From NCBI GenBank assembly GCA_020073605.1, contig JAIQEW010000014.1, forward strand, positions 42,038 through 106,037: a DNA stretch of 64,000 nt. Reading direction: 5' to 3'. Within the stretch, counting starts at the first letter, position 1; each line of letters starts with the position of its first letter. Made by a program: the position numbers and the translations under genes. The DNA is from Terriglobia bacterium. GTDB taxonomy: Bacteria; Acidobacteriota; Terriglobia; Acidiferrales; UBA7541. The notes beneath the pieces were generated by a model. The model was not told the DNA's origin. It saw only the letters and a list, made by a program, of their open reading frames with translations, and ran no database searches. Positions 8,355-16,889 of the stretch are shown one piece after another.

Positions 8355-10469
8355 TTATCCCACCGACGCCAACTGGTATCGCTTTTGCCAGACCGGGCTG
8401 AGCGATTCCAGCCGCGCGACCACCTCATTCGCACGTGCCGGATTCTCCGCCAGCGCGAAGGCCTCGCGCCGCGCGAGCTCGAGGATTTCATGGTCGCGCA
8501 GCGGCTGCGCGAAAGAAAAGGCCGCGTCGCCGTGCTGCCGCGTGCCGAAGAATTCGCCCGGCCCGCGCTGCTTCAGGTCCCGCTCGGCGACTTCGAACCC
8601 GTTGGTGGTGGCGACCATCGTCTCGATGCGATCCTTCGCGTCCCCCGTGATCGACTTCGGCGCGACGAGGATGCAGTGCGACTTTTCCTTTCCGCGCCCG
8701 ATCCGGCCTCGGAGCTGGTGAAGCTGCGCGAGGCCGAACCGCTCGGCGTGCTCGATCACCATTACCGTCGCGTTCGGCACGTCCACGCCGACTTCGATCA
8801 CCGTGGTCGCGACGAGAATATCCAGCTCGCCGTGGCGGAACTTTTCCATCACCGCGTCTTTTTCTTCGTTCTTCAGCCGCCCGTGCAGCAGCCCCACGCG
8901 CATTTTGGGGAACACGCTCTTCGCCAGCCGTTCGTATTCCGCCGTCGCCGCCTTCAGCTCCTGCTTCGACTCTTCGATCACCGGATAGACCACGTATGCC
9001 TGCCGCCCGCTCGCGATTTCGCGGCGCAGAAATTCCCACACGCCCGGCAATTGCGTCTCCGGCGTCCACCGCGTCTCGATCGGCGTGCGTCCCGGCGGCA
9101 GCTCGTCGATCACGGAAAGGTCGAGGTCGCCGTAGAGTGTAAGCGCGAGCGTGCGCGGAATGGGCGTCGCCGTCATCACCAGCACGTGGGGCGACGCGCC
9201 TTTCTCGATCAGCCGCTTGCGTTGCAGCACGCCGAAGCGATGCTGCTCGTCCACGATCGCGAGTCCGAGCTTCTGAAACATCACCGGGTTCTCGATCAGC
9301 GCGTGCGTGCCGACCACGAATTTCGTTTCGCCGCTTGCGACGCGCTCAATCGCTCGCTCGCGTTCGGCATGCTTGCGCCCGCTCACGATCAAATCGACGC
9401 CGTATCCGGCGGGCGCGAAAATCCGCCGCGCGGAGAGAAAATGCTGTGCGGCGAGGATTTCGGTGGGCGCCATCAGCGCCACCTGATAGCCGTTCTCGAT
9501 CACGATCGTCGCGGCTTCGAACGCCACGATCGTTTTTCCGCTTCCGACGTCGCCTTCGAGCAGCCGGTGCATCGGATACGGCCGCTCGAGGTCCGCCGCG
9601 ATTTCCGCCAGCACGCGCTTCTGCGCGGCGGTCGGCTTGAACGGAAGGATTCGTTTGATCGCTTCCCGGATCTTCTCCTCGCGCACCCGCATGGCGATTC
9701 CGCGCTCGCGGTGGTCCGTCTGCCGCCGCAGCGCCAGCGCGAGCTGGTAATAGAAGAACTCCTCGAAGATCAGCCGGAGCTGGGCCGGGCTGCGGAAGCT
9801 GTTCAATAATTCGAGGCTTTCGTTCTTCGGCGGAAAATGCGCGTAGAGCAGAGCCTCGCGCCGCGTGGGGAAGCGATACCGTTCGCGGATTTCGTCGGGG
9901 AGCGCGTCTGCCACGCTGCCGTCGAAGCTCAGCAGCACGTTGTAAATGATCCGCCGCAGCATCCGCGAGCTGATCCCGCCGATCGCTTCGTAAATGGGCA
10001 CGATGCGGCCCACTTCGGTCGAATCCGCGGGCGCCTGATCGCCGCCCACAAGCTCGATCTGCGGATTCACCATCTCGATGCGCGCCGGGCGATATGGATC
10101 GGCTTCCGCCTTCCCGTGCAGCACGAGCCGCTGCCCTTCCTTCAGCCGGCCTTCCAGATACGCGCCGTGAAAAAATCGCGCGTGCACCGAGCCCGACTTG
10201 TCGCGCACGGTGACGTGAAATACCGGCCCGCGCCCCCCGCGGAATCGCACGATGTTTCCCCCGCCCGCTCCAACCTCCCCGAGGATCGTGCACACCTGTC
10301 CGGGCACGATCTCCGCGATGGGGGTGAACCGGATGCGGTCCTCGTAGCGGAAAGGGAGGTAGCCGAGCAGATCGCCGACGGTCGCGATGCCGCGCTCCTC
10401 GAGCGCAGCGGCGCGGTTGGGGCCCACGCCTCGCAGGTACTTCACCGAGTTAGTCAGCACGACGCTCAT
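8355..10469 (-). CDS. recG: ATP-dependent DNA helicase RecG
   Basis: A 704-residue protein with full RecG architecture. There is an N-terminal helix-hairpin-like segment (VKYLRGVGPNRAAALEE), a wedge OB domain, helicase motif I GDVGSGKT, motif II DEQHRFGV, motif III TATPIPRT, and C-terminal motifs ending in QLRGRIGRGKEKSH. RecG remodels stalled replication forks and Holliday junctions. The start chosen is the ATG at 10469 (MSVVLTNSVKYLRG). Upstream in-frame sequence is read-through into the antisense of the next gene and is discarded. It is probably cotranscribed with rsmD. Confidence 0.95.
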   Translation of the reverse strand: MSVVLTNSVKYLRGVGPNRAAALEERGIATVGDLLGYLPFRYEDRIRFTPIAEIVPGQVCTILGEVGAGGGNIVRFRGGRGPVFHVTVRDKSGSVHARFFHGAYLEGRLKEGQRLVLHGKAEADPYRPARIEMVNPQIELVGGDQAPADSTEVGRIVPIYEAIGGISSRMLRRIIYNVLLSFDGSVADALPDEIRERYRFPTRREALLYAHFPPKNESLELLNSFRSPAQLRLIFEEFFYYQLALALRRQTDHRERGIAMRVREEKIREAIKRILPFKPTAAQKRVLAEIAADLERPYPMHRLLEGDVGSGKTIVAFEAATIVIENGYQVALMAPTEILAAQHFLSARRIFAPAGYGVDLIVSGRKHAERERAIERVASGETKFVVGTHALIENPVMFQKLGLAIVDEQHRFGVLQRKRLIEKGASPHVLVMTATPIPRTLALTLYGDLDLSVIDELPPGRTPIETRWTPETQLPGVWEFLRREIASGRQAYVVYPVIEESKQELKAATAEYERLAKSVFPKMRVGLLHGRLKNEEKDAVMEKFRHGELDILVATTVIEVGVDVPNATVMVIEHAERFGLAQLHQLRGRIGRGKEKSHCILVAPKSITGDAKDRIETMVATTNGFEVAERDLKQRGPGEFFGTRQHGDAAFSFAQPLRDHEILELARREAFALAENPARANEVVARLESLSPVWQKRYQLASVG

Positions 10470-10504
10470 GCAATGAGTGGTCGTATCGCGGAAAGAATGA
10501 GCGG

Positions 10505-12415
10505 CTACTTGCCGTCCACGGAAAATGCCAGCAGCACGTTGCCGGAAGCGCTCCCCTGGAAGAAGTACCCCGAGTTGACGTAAAGCATCCCGCCCGCGAT
10601 GACCGCGCCGGGCCCGTCGAGCGCGCCGCCCTTGGCCTTGATTCCGTTGACGGTCTTGTATTCCCGCATGGTGTCCACGTCCCAGATGATCCGGCCGTCC
10701 GTGGCCGAATACGCCCGCAGGTGGCCGTCGACTCCGCCCGAGAAGACCACTCCCGGAATCGCACTCACCGCCGCCGATTGCGCGGGGCTGCAGCCTGGCC
10801 GGTCGCAGCCCGGATGCGGCGTATGCCAGGCTGTCTCTCCCGTGTCGAGCTTGAGAGCAAACAGTCCGCCGCCACTTTTCGGATCGAGTTCGTACTTCAC
10901 TCCATACACGGAGTCTTGCCCGGCGGGAGATCCCGGCGGCGAGGGGCGTCTCTCGACGTCCGACAACGCAACGTACACATTCTTGGCGTCGGCAGCCGAT
11001 CCCCACTGCACTCCGCCGAGGGTGCCGCCATGTCCCACGCGCTTTTGCCAGAGCAGCGCGCCGTCGTGATCCGGATCGGCCGCGTAGACGATTCCCGATT
11101 TCGCCCCGGCGATCAATGCGCGGCGGCCGTTCGCGAGGTTCACCAGAATGGGAGACGATCCGAAATCGAAATCGGGTCCCTTGGACTCCGGACAATTTGC
11201 TTGCTTCTCTCCCGGTATGTCGCAATCGATGTTATACGCGTCACCCTTCCACATCTGCCTCGACCACAAAAGTTTCCCCGTCTCCAGATCGAATGCCAGA
11301 AACGCGTCCGAAGTGTCTGCTGGTGGATCGGAGTAGCTGTCGCCCGTGGCTACGTAGATTCTCCGGCTTTTCAGGTCCACGGTCGGCGAGGACCACACGC
11401 CCGCGCCCGAGGGTCCCCAGAGCTGCACGCCTAGCCGGTTTTTGCGCACCGGCCTGGGTTCTTCGGGAATCGTGTAACTCTTCCAGATCACCTTTCCCGT
11501 TGCAGCATCGAGCGCGGAAACACTTCCGCGGAACTTGCAGCATTCGTATTTCGGATCGGCTCCCGTCACTTCTTCGAGCGAAGACACCGTCACGTACAGC
11601 CGGTTCCCGACGAGTAGCGGCGCCCCGGTGATCTGCGCTGCCGGATGCTCATCCATGCGGGTCTTCCACAAAAGTTTGCCGGTGGCGGCGTCCACCGCGT
11701 ACGCATTCGCGTGCTGATCGCCGAAGTACGCGGCCCAGCCGCGCCCGTTTGTGCCGACGCTGATCGCGGTGCGCACCGCCGCTTCCGTGCCGAACTGCCA
11801 GTACGTGCACCCGCTCGCCGCGTCGAGCGAATAGACGCGACGGCCCGCGCTGCCTACAAACACGCGCCCGCCCACGACAGTGGGTTGCGCGTACGCCTGC
11901 GTGGTGTTCAAGAACCCGAACGCCCACTTCAGCTGCAACCTCGGCACTTGATCGGCTCGCAGTCGCGCCATTGTTGCGGGCTGGAACCGGTGCTGCGCGG
12001 CGTCCACGCCCCATCCATTCCACTGAGGCTGGCCGGCTTGTGGAGCGAAGGGGCGCCCGCCCGCGCCGCAAAGGAATTGGTCTGCCGGTTGTTGCTGCTG
12101 CGCTGCCGCTTGAGTGGAAAGAAAGCGGCTCACGGCGTCGATCTGTTCCGCCGTCAGATTTGCGCCTTGCGAATTCATGCGCCCGGTCGTCAGCGAGGAC
12201 CGGATATCCTCGGACGGAATTTCCGACATTGCGGCGCGGCTGGGCGCGCGCGAAACTCCCGCGTCATGGCACGAGGCGCAGCGCTCGCCGTACAGCGCCT
12301 CGCCCTCTTTGTTCGCAACGGATTTCTCCTGAGCCGCCGCGAGTAGCCCTCCCGCGACGACGAGGAGCAACGCACCGGAACATTTATGGATCGGAAATCG
12401 CCTGTAACGCCGCAA
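10505..12415 (-). CDS. Haem c/PQQ-type beta-propeller dehydrogenase (polyvinyl-alcohol-dehydrogenase-like)
   Basis: A 636-residue exported protein. It has an N-terminal signal segment (residues 11-28), a cytochrome c domain with Cys46-x-x-Cys49-His50, then an eight-bladed PQQ-like propeller with repeated GxxxALDAATGKxxW blades. The same layout is seen in polyvinyl-alcohol dehydrogenase-type quinohaemoproteins, which oxidise alcohols in the periplasm and pass electrons to the haem. The substrate is unknown. It is paralogous to the gene at 49759-51642, with matching WNGWG, TTVRTAI-type, DFGSSPIL and PGVVFSG segments. A PQQ synthesis operon is not in the window. The ATG precedes a basic n-region. 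Confidence 0.85.
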   Translation of the reverse strand: MRRYRRFPIHKCSGALLLVVAGGLLAAAQEKSVANKEGEALYGERCASCHDAGVSRAPSRAAMSEIPSEDIRSSLTTGRMNSQGANLTAEQIDAVSRFLSTQAAAQQQQPADQFLCGAGGRPFAPQAGQPQWNGWGVDAAQHRFQPATMARLRADQVPRLQLKWAFGFLNTTQAYAQPTVVGGRVFVGSAGRRVYSLDAASGCTYWQFGTEAAVRTAISVGTNGRGWAAYFGDQHANAYAVDAATGKLLWKTRMDEHPAAQITGAPLLVGNRLYVTVSSLEEVTGADPKYECCKFRGSVSALDAATGKVIWKSYTIPEEPRPVRKNRLGVQLWGPSGAGVWSSPTVDLKSRRIYVATGDSYSDPPADTSDAFLAFDLETGKLLWSRQMWKGDAYNIDCDIPGEKQANCPESKGPDFDFGSSPILVNLANGRRALIAGAKSGIVYAADPDHDGALLWQKRVGHGGTLGGVQWGSAADAKNVYVALSDVERRPSPPGSPAGQDSVYGVKYELDPKSGGGLFALKLDTGETAWHTPHPGCDRPGCSPAQSAAVSAIPGVVFSGGVDGHLRAYSATDGRIIWDVDTMREYKTVNGIKAKGGALDGPGAVIAGGMLYVNSGYFFQGSASGNVLLAFSVDGK

Positions 12416-12547
12416 GGCTTATCCCCTCGCGCTGAACTTTAGCACGGTTCGCTGATCGCGTCCGGTGGGCGCCGCCCGTCGCTCCCGCGATGCAGCGGAC
12501 CGCGCGTCATTCGATTTCGCGGGGATCACCCTCGTGGCCGTAGTGAC

Positions 12548-12772
12548 TCATTTTGATTCCGGTGTGAACCATGCGACCAGCTCAAGCTCTTTGCCGACGG
12601 GATCGGGAGAGATTGACACTTTCCCGTTGGCGAAATGCAGTTCGAGCGTATCGAATCTTCTTCCGCGTTTCTTAGATGCCTTGCGGTAATTGAATCGCAA
12701 CACCTTCTTTCCAAGTACCGGATCAAGGGCCTCACCCAGCCAATCACCTTGGATCGATTTCTTGACTTTCAT
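12548..12772 (-). CDS. Small hypothetical protein, 74 residues
   Basis: Not recognised. A small basic protein with about 30 percent charged residues and two beta-rich halves (KKVLRFNYRK; FDTLELHFANGKVSI). An ACGGAG sequence sits about eight bases before the ATG. It is divergent from the gene at 12804, with a 31-base gap, so the two starts are almost back to back. It belongs to the AT-richer accessory patch at 12.5-14.5 kb. Confidence 0.6.
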   Translation of the reverse strand: MKVKKSIQGDWLGEALDPVLGKKVLRFNYRKASKKRGRRFDTLELHFANGKVSISPDPVGKELELVAWFTPESK

Positions 12773-12803
12773 ATATACGCTCCGTTTCTGCTATGCTAGA
12801 TGC

Positions 12804-13037
12804 ATGAGGCGCTCAAGCAAGTTACCAAGAGACGTTAACCAGCGTGCCGCTGAGATCGTGCGACAGTCCACAGAAGAGTCTTCAACATCAGAAACGATAA
12901 CAGACTACCTTGCACGTATAGGCCGTGCGGGTGGTCTTAAAGGCGGGAAGGCTCGTGCGGAAGCACTTCCCGCCAGTAAGAGAACAGCCATCGCTAAGAA
13001 AGCGGCGAAGGCTCGTTGGTCTAAGAAACAGGTATAA
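12804..13037 (+). CDS. Small basic protein with GGKARA...ARW tail, 77 residues
   Basis: The C-terminal half reads RAGGLKGGKARAEALPASK followed by KKAAKARW. This pattern is common in short bacterial proteins of unknown function, often near toxin-antitoxin or accessory genes, and looks like a nucleic-acid-binding lysine/alanine helix. The N-terminal half (NQRAAEIVRQSTEE) is helical. The start is the ATG at 12804; an upstream in-frame extension runs antisense through the neighbouring gene and is rejected. No clear ribosome binding site is visible, so expression may be weak. The biochemical role is unknown. Confidence 0.65.
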   Translation: MRRSSKLPRDVNQRAAEIVRQSTEESSTSETITDYLARIGRAGGLKGGKARAEALPASKRTAIAKKAAKARWSKKQV

Positions 13038-13076
13038 TCGCGTCGGTTTAGGCGCGATGTCGCGTCCCTACCACGG

Positions 13077-13115
13077 CCCGCTTCCAGTCATCCGGCAAAG
13101 GGTATTGGAAGCGGG
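13077..13115. other. Perfect 10-bp stem hairpin between converging genes
   Basis: CCCGCTTCCA at 13077-13086 pairs exactly with TGGAAGCGGG at 13106-13115, with a 19-base loop. It lies between the end of the small gene at 13037 and the 3' end of the gene at 13183. There is no U-tract, so intrinsic termination is not assured. It may be a bidirectional processing or attenuation hairpin. Confidence 0.5.
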
Positions 13116-13182
13116 TCTTGTCGTTCGGCGGCCCACGCCGCACGGTAGGCCATGCGTATAGCGGCATGGGCGGTAACCCTCC

Positions 13183-13908
13183 TCATGATTGCCCTGCGGC
13201 TTTCTCTTTCGGCTTTACTGCTGCCGGAGCCTTTTCGTATCCCTGGATTCGGTCCACTAGGTCGAGGACGAACGCACGGTCATCTGACGGCATCTTCCAT
13301 ACGTCGGCTGTGACATTCATAGTCACCGTGCCCCCGCCCCGCAAGGTCACTGACGTTGTACTGCCAGTGGTCGCGGGAGGCGCTGCGTTTGGTGTCGAAG
13401 CCCCACCGCCATTTGTGGACGCCCTTGAGGATCGCGGGCGACGCTTGGCGGGAGAGGTGCGCGTTTGGTCGGTCAAGAATGGGGACATAGCCAAATCAAG
13501 ATGCTTGGCGAGTTGGAGAAAAAAAGTCACTGATTTGCGAACGGTGCCTCCGCTTACACCAAACTTCCCCATCTCCTCTGAAAGCATGTTGGGAGTCATT
13601 TTGGTTAGGTCATGAGAGATGATTGGCTGATAGCACTTTTCAACGAGCGGCTTCAGAAGTTTCTTGCGCTCATTTTCGTCAGCCTTCGCCAGCTTCTCCA
13701 AGACTGGCATTGCAGGCTCATCGGATTCGTTGAGCAGGCCGAAGAATCGAAGCGCAATCATTATCTGGCCTTGCGTAGAACCGGACTGAGAGCGCCAGAT
13801 CCCACGGTCAATTCGCTTGGGAACGCCCTCGCGCAAGGCATCCAACGCGCTGAGAAAGGTCTTAAGCGGAAGGTACGGCGGGGCGGGTGTTTGTGTTTCT
13901 TGTGCCAT
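13183..13908 (-). CDS. DUF5343-like hypothetical protein
   Basis: A 241-residue soluble protein. The N-terminal 150 residues (YLPLKTFLSALDALREG, RIDRGIW, then QIMIALRFFGLLNE) look like the DUF5343 helical domain, found in accessory and defence-adjacent regions of many bacteria. The match is from memory of the pattern. A low-complexity Ser/Thr/Gly/Ala linker (about 160-190) leads to a short C-terminal strand-helix segment (VTMNVTADVWKMPSDDRAFV). The start is the ATG at 13908, with AAGGAG seven bases upstream; a longer frame from 13956 has no such signal. Function is unknown. Confidence 0.7.
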   Translation of the reverse strand: MAQETQTPAPPYLPLKTFLSALDALREGVPKRIDRGIWRSQSGSTQGQIMIALRFFGLLNESDEPAMPVLEKLAKADENERKKLLKPLVEKCYQPIISHDLTKMTPNMLSEEMGKFGVSGGTVRKSVTFFLQLAKHLDLAMSPFLTDQTRTSPAKRRPRSSRASTNGGGASTPNAAPPATTGSTTSVTLRGGGTVTMNVTADVWKMPSDDRAFVLDLVDRIQGYEKAPAAVKPKEKAAGQS

Positions 13909-14029
13909 CGCAAACTCCTTGTGGAATACGATTCTACAGCGCGCGGAGTATACCACAGTAATTCCTCAACGGTCGGAGAATATTTTGAGCCTGCGTGTTG
14001 CCGTGCGCGCCTTCGGTGCGGAGGGCGAC

Positions 14030-14224
14030 ATGAAAGCGGTGGAAATAGAAAATGTACTGTATAGCAATGATAAACAGACACTTAGAGTTACATTGGCCGT
14101 CCAGAAGGGATATGTCTATGTCTCTAGCCGTGAAGTGGTTGAGAAAGCGCGCGCCGAGGTACTGGATCCTTTGTGCATTGGCTTCCGACTATCTGACGTG
14201 GCTAATCCCAAAATCCACAAATAG
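14030..14224 (+). CDS. Small hypothetical protein, 64 residues
   Basis: Not recognised. The ATG at 14030 is preceded by GGAGG at a good distance, which supports translation. The protein begins MKAVEIENVLYSNDKQTLRV and has two or three beta strands, then a helix (SREVVEKARAEVL). Base composition is AT-rich compared with flanking housekeeping genes. It forms part of the accessory patch before the transglutaminase gene. Confidence 0.5.
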   Translation: MKAVEIENVLYSNDKQTLRVTLAVQKGYVYVSSREVVEKARAEVLDPLCIGFRLSDVANPKIHK

Positions 14225-14264
14225 CAGTTTGCTAGCATGAGCCGCGCAAGCATAATCAGACATC

Positions 14265-14471
14265 ATGAATCGCTTGAACAAAGAACAACGAATACATCGA
14301 AGAAACAGCTGGGCCGCTCGAATCAAGATGAGTCAATACCCCCGCGGCGCGTCGGTTGCTTCAATTCTGTCAGAGGCGTACAATCTGCGCGTTTCTGAGG
14401 AAGCGACGGGAAAATCCCGATCGAGAAGCACCGAGGAGACTCGGATTCGAAAAAAAGAGGAGGCATCATGA
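14265..14471 (+). CDS. Possible small basic protein, 68 residues
   Basis: A short frame starting MNRLNKEQRIHRRNSWAAR and rich in Arg, Lys and Ser. Its stop overlaps the next start (ATGA at 14468). The overlap could mean coupling, but the ribosome binding site is poor and the composition is low-complexity, so it may be only the leader region of the transglutaminase gene. Function unknown. Confidence 0.3.
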   Translation: MNRLNKEQRIHRRNSWAARIKMSQYPRGASVASILSEAYNLRVSEEATGKSRSRSTEETRIRKKEEAS

Positions 14472-15568
14472 AACGCCGTGATTTCCTGCGGTCCGCAGGA
14501 ATCGTGTCAGTAAGTCTTCCGTTCCTAAGAGCGAACAGTTTGTTCGCTGAAGGCAATGCGCCCAGCGGTTGGCGCACATTCGAAGTCACCACACACGTCG
14601 AAGTCCTCAAGCCGGCCGGAACCACGCGAATATGGGTGCCTGCCGCGCTGATCAGTCGCACGCCCTTCCAGAAGACGCTCTCGAATGGTTTCAGTGCCGA
14701 AGGCGGCACCGCCAAGATTCTCAAGAACAAGCCCCAGTCGCTCGGCATCGTCTCGGCGGAGTTTCCCACGGGGACAAAGCCCGTCCTCACAGTCACGAGC
14801 CGAATCGCGACGAAGAACATTTCCGTCGACCTCTCCGCGCTCGGCAAGGGATCGAAAGCGAGCCGCGAGGAGCAAGAGTATTTTCTGCAACCGACGAACC
14901 TCATTCCGACCGACGGCATCGTGAAAGAGACGGCGAACGGGATCACGGGGGGGGCGAAGACGGACGTTGAAAAGGCGCGCGCCATCTACGAGTGGATCGT
15001 CGAAAACACCTCGCGGAATCCGAAAACGCGCGGATGTGGCGTCGGCGACATCCGCTTCATGCTTGAGACCAAGGATTTGACCGGGAAGTGCGCCGACCTC
15101 AACGCTCTCTACGTCGGCCTTGCTCGCGCCTCCGGCCTTCCTGCGCGCGACGTGTATGGCATTCGCGTGGCCAAGTCGGACCTGGGATACAAGAGCCTCG
15201 GCGCTTCCTCGGAAAAGATTACAAAGGCGCAGCACTGCCGTGCGGAGGTATATCTCCACGACCACGGCTGGGTACCCGTTGACCCTGCGGATGTGCGCAA
15301 GGTCGTGCTGGAGGAGCCGCCCGGCAACCGCCCCCTGGATGACGACATGGTGAAGAAGGCCCGCACCCGGCTGTTCGGGTCCTGGGAAATGAACTGGATG
15401 GCGTTCAACTTCGCGCACGATGTCGCGTTGCCCGGCTCAACCGGCAAGCCGCTCGGATTCTTCATGTATCCGCAGGCGGAAACTGCCGACGGCCGGCTCG
15501 ATCCCCTCGACGCGGACACCTTCAAGTATGAGATCACGTCGAAGGAAATTACCCCCGCGAACGGCTGA
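14468..15568 (+). CDS. Tat-exported transglutaminase-like protein
   Basis: A 366-residue protein that begins with a twin-arginine signal (MKRRDFLRSAG plus a hydrophobic stretch, cleavage near residue 27), so it is exported folded. A transglutaminase-like core follows: Cys208 in TGKCADLNALYVGLAR, His256 in KAQHCRAEVYL, and Asp272 or Asp275 in VPVDPADV. The family contains peptidases and amidases acting on peptides or isopeptide bonds. GAGGAGG lies about five bases before the ATG. The operon partner is unclear: a small membrane protein follows after a REP-like palindrome. The substrate is unknown. Confidence 0.85.
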   Translation: MKRRDFLRSAGIVSVSLPFLRANSLFAEGNAPSGWRTFEVTTHVEVLKPAGTTRIWVPAALISRTPFQKTLSNGFSAEGGTAKILKNKPQSLGIVSAEFPTGTKPVLTVTSRIATKNISVDLSALGKGSKASREEQEYFLQPTNLIPTDGIVKETANGITGGAKTDVEKARAIYEWIVENTSRNPKTRGCGVGDIRFMLETKDLTGKCADLNALYVGLARASGLPARDVYGIRVAKSDLGYKSLGASSEKITKAQHCRAEVYLHDHGWVPVDPADVRKVVLEEPPGNRPLDDDMVKKARTRLFGSWEMNWMAFNFAHDVALPGSTGKPLGFFMYPQAETADGRLDPLDADTFKYEITSKEITPANG

Positions 15569-15646
15569 CAAACTTCGTCCCGCCGGATCGCCGCGGTTTA
15601 CACTGCACTACGCCTGTCCTAAGATGTGGCCCATCTGATCTCTTTC

Positions 15647-15659
15647 GGGTGGGCCACCC
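15647..15659. repeat. REP-like 13-bp near-palindrome, copy 1
   Basis: GGGTGGGCCACCC has arms GGGTGG/CCACCC around a central G. The same 13-mer recurs in reverse complement at 21627-21639, and a 12-base version occurs at 22616-22627. It lies just before the small membrane-protein ATG, so it is outside coding sequence if that start is used. Confidence 0.6.
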
Positions 15660-15661
15660 TT

Positions 15662-15889
15662 ATGGCAACAGCGCGACAATTCCTCGGAGCGACTCCCCGG
15701 CGATGGCTTGAATACTTGATCGCCATTCTTCTGGGCAACGCGATCTATTACCTTTCCCTGGTGCCCCATCTTCCCGAAGCACTGCGCCACAAGGGTTTCG
15801 CCATTGACTGGGGAGCTGGCGTGGACTTCCTCGTCTGCGTCGCCGTTTACGGGTTGATCCGTCTCGGCACGCGCATCCAGCGGCACTAG
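15662..15889 (+). CDS. Small two-helix membrane protein
   Basis: A 75-residue protein with two predicted membrane helices (LEYLIAILLGNAIYYLSLV and WGAGVDFLVCVAVYGLIRL), separated by a short loop containing LPEALRHKG, and a basic C-terminal end. The ATG at 15662 is preferred because an upstream GTG at 15626 would include the REP palindrome in coding sequence. The ribosome binding site is weak. It lies between the transglutaminase gene and the ECF sigma gene. Function not recognised. Confidence 0.6.
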   Translation: MATARQFLGATPRRWLEYLIAILLGNAIYYLSLVPHLPEALRHKGFAIDWGAGVDFLVCVAVYGLIRLGTRIQRH

Positions 15890-15938
15890 CGCCACCCGCC
15901 TCTTTTCTTGCCCCAGTCTTCCCAAGGCCAATTTGACC

Positions 15939-15967
15939 GGAACAACCGGATAGCGGCCCTCGTAATA
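15939..15967 (+). promoter_or_regulatory. Candidate ECF-type autoregulatory promoter
   Basis: GGAACAA at 15939-15945 and CGTAATA at 15961-15967 are separated by 15 bases. GGAAC is the classic -35 of ECF sigma factors, and a CGT-type -10 fits some ECF groups. It lies about 50 bases before the sigma start at 16019, the position expected for autoregulation. Pattern match only. Confidence 0.4.
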
Positions 15968-16018
15968 AGTTTTGTACGATCACTGGCCGGCGCGAAACTT
16001 TCCTTGAGGAGACTGGAA

Positions 16019-16876
16019 ATGATTCCGCCGAGCGAAGACGCCGAATTTCAATGGAGCCAATCCACCTTGGCCGAACCCTCAGATAGTGCCAAAATGGCCT
16101 CACCGGGTGCTAACGAAGGGCCCGTTTGGGCGTCTATCCAAGCGGAACCCGGAGAAAGGCTCGAAGCCGGGGCAGGCAGGCTCGGCGGCTCGAAAACAGA
16201 CGAGCCGGCCGGAGCAGAGTCCCGCACGGCGGCAGACACGATGGGGATGAGCGTCGCACTCGACGGAGATGCGCGCCAGGCAGCGGCGGTGAAGCTTGCG
16301 GAGGAGCAGGCCCTCGTCCGGAAGGCCCAGGCGGGCGACCGGATGTCTTTCGAGGAGCTTGTTCGCCGCTACGACCGCGAGGTCCTGCGCCTGGCGTTGA
16401 ATCTCGTCCATCGCCCCGAGGACGCCCGCGACATTTATCAGGAAAGTTTTCTGCGGGTGTACAAGAACCTGAACCGCTTCCGGTTCGAGTGCAGCTTTTA
16501 CACCTGGCTCTACCGGATTGTGACGAATGTGGCGCTCGACCACCTGCGCCGCCGCACCAGCCGCCGCGAGGATCAGGCGCCCGTTCCCGAAGAGGCCGAT
16601 GGCGGCACGCGCGATTTTTTTGACCGCCAGCCGGAACTGGGCGCCGCGGCGAATCCCGAAAAGCGGCTGCTCGGCGAGGAACTTGGCCGGCACATTCAGG
16701 AAGCGATGAAACGCCTTTCTCCCCGCGAGCGCATGGTTTTCGAGCTGAAGCACAATCAGGGTTTGCGTCTGCGCGCGATCGGCGACATGCTCGGCACATC
16801 GGAAGAAACGGCCAAGAATTCGCTTTTCCGGGCGACGCGAAAATTGCGCGCGAGCCTCGACGGCTTCAAGCAGTAG
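16019..16876 (+). CDS. ECF RNA polymerase sigma factor
   Basis: A 285-residue sigma-70 family factor. An unusual N-terminal extension of about 95 polar residues precedes region 2 (FEELVRRYDREVL, DARDIYQESFLRVYKNL, FRFECSFYTWLYRIV). Region 4 is at the C-terminus (LSPRERMVFELKHNQGL, then IGDMLGTSEETAKNSLFRAT). Regions 1 and 3 are absent, as in ECF factors. The start is the ATG at 16019, with TTGAGGAG eight bases upstream; an earlier frame from 15908 lacks this. It is followed after 13 bases by a zinc-finger anti-sigma gene, so it is controlled by that partner and probably responds to envelope signals. Confidence 0.9.
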   Translation: MIPPSEDAEFQWSQSTLAEPSDSAKMASPGANEGPVWASIQAEPGERLEAGAGRLGGSKTDEPAGAESRTAADTMGMSVALDGDARQAAAVKLAEEQALVRKAQAGDRMSFEELVRRYDREVLRLALNLVHRPEDARDIYQESFLRVYKNLNRFRFECSFYTWLYRIVTNVALDHLRRRTSRREDQAPVPEEADGGTRDFFDRQPELGAAANPEKRLLGEELGRHIQEAMKRLSPRERMVFELKHNQGLRLRAIGDMLGTSEETAKNSLFRATRKLRASLDGFKQ

Positions 16877-16889
16877 AGAGACCGACAAG

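Noticed and set aside
8238..9809. 523-codon antisense ORF across recG
   Set aside because: recG motifs are complete on the other strand. The antisense product is rich in Arg/His and has no recognisable domain.
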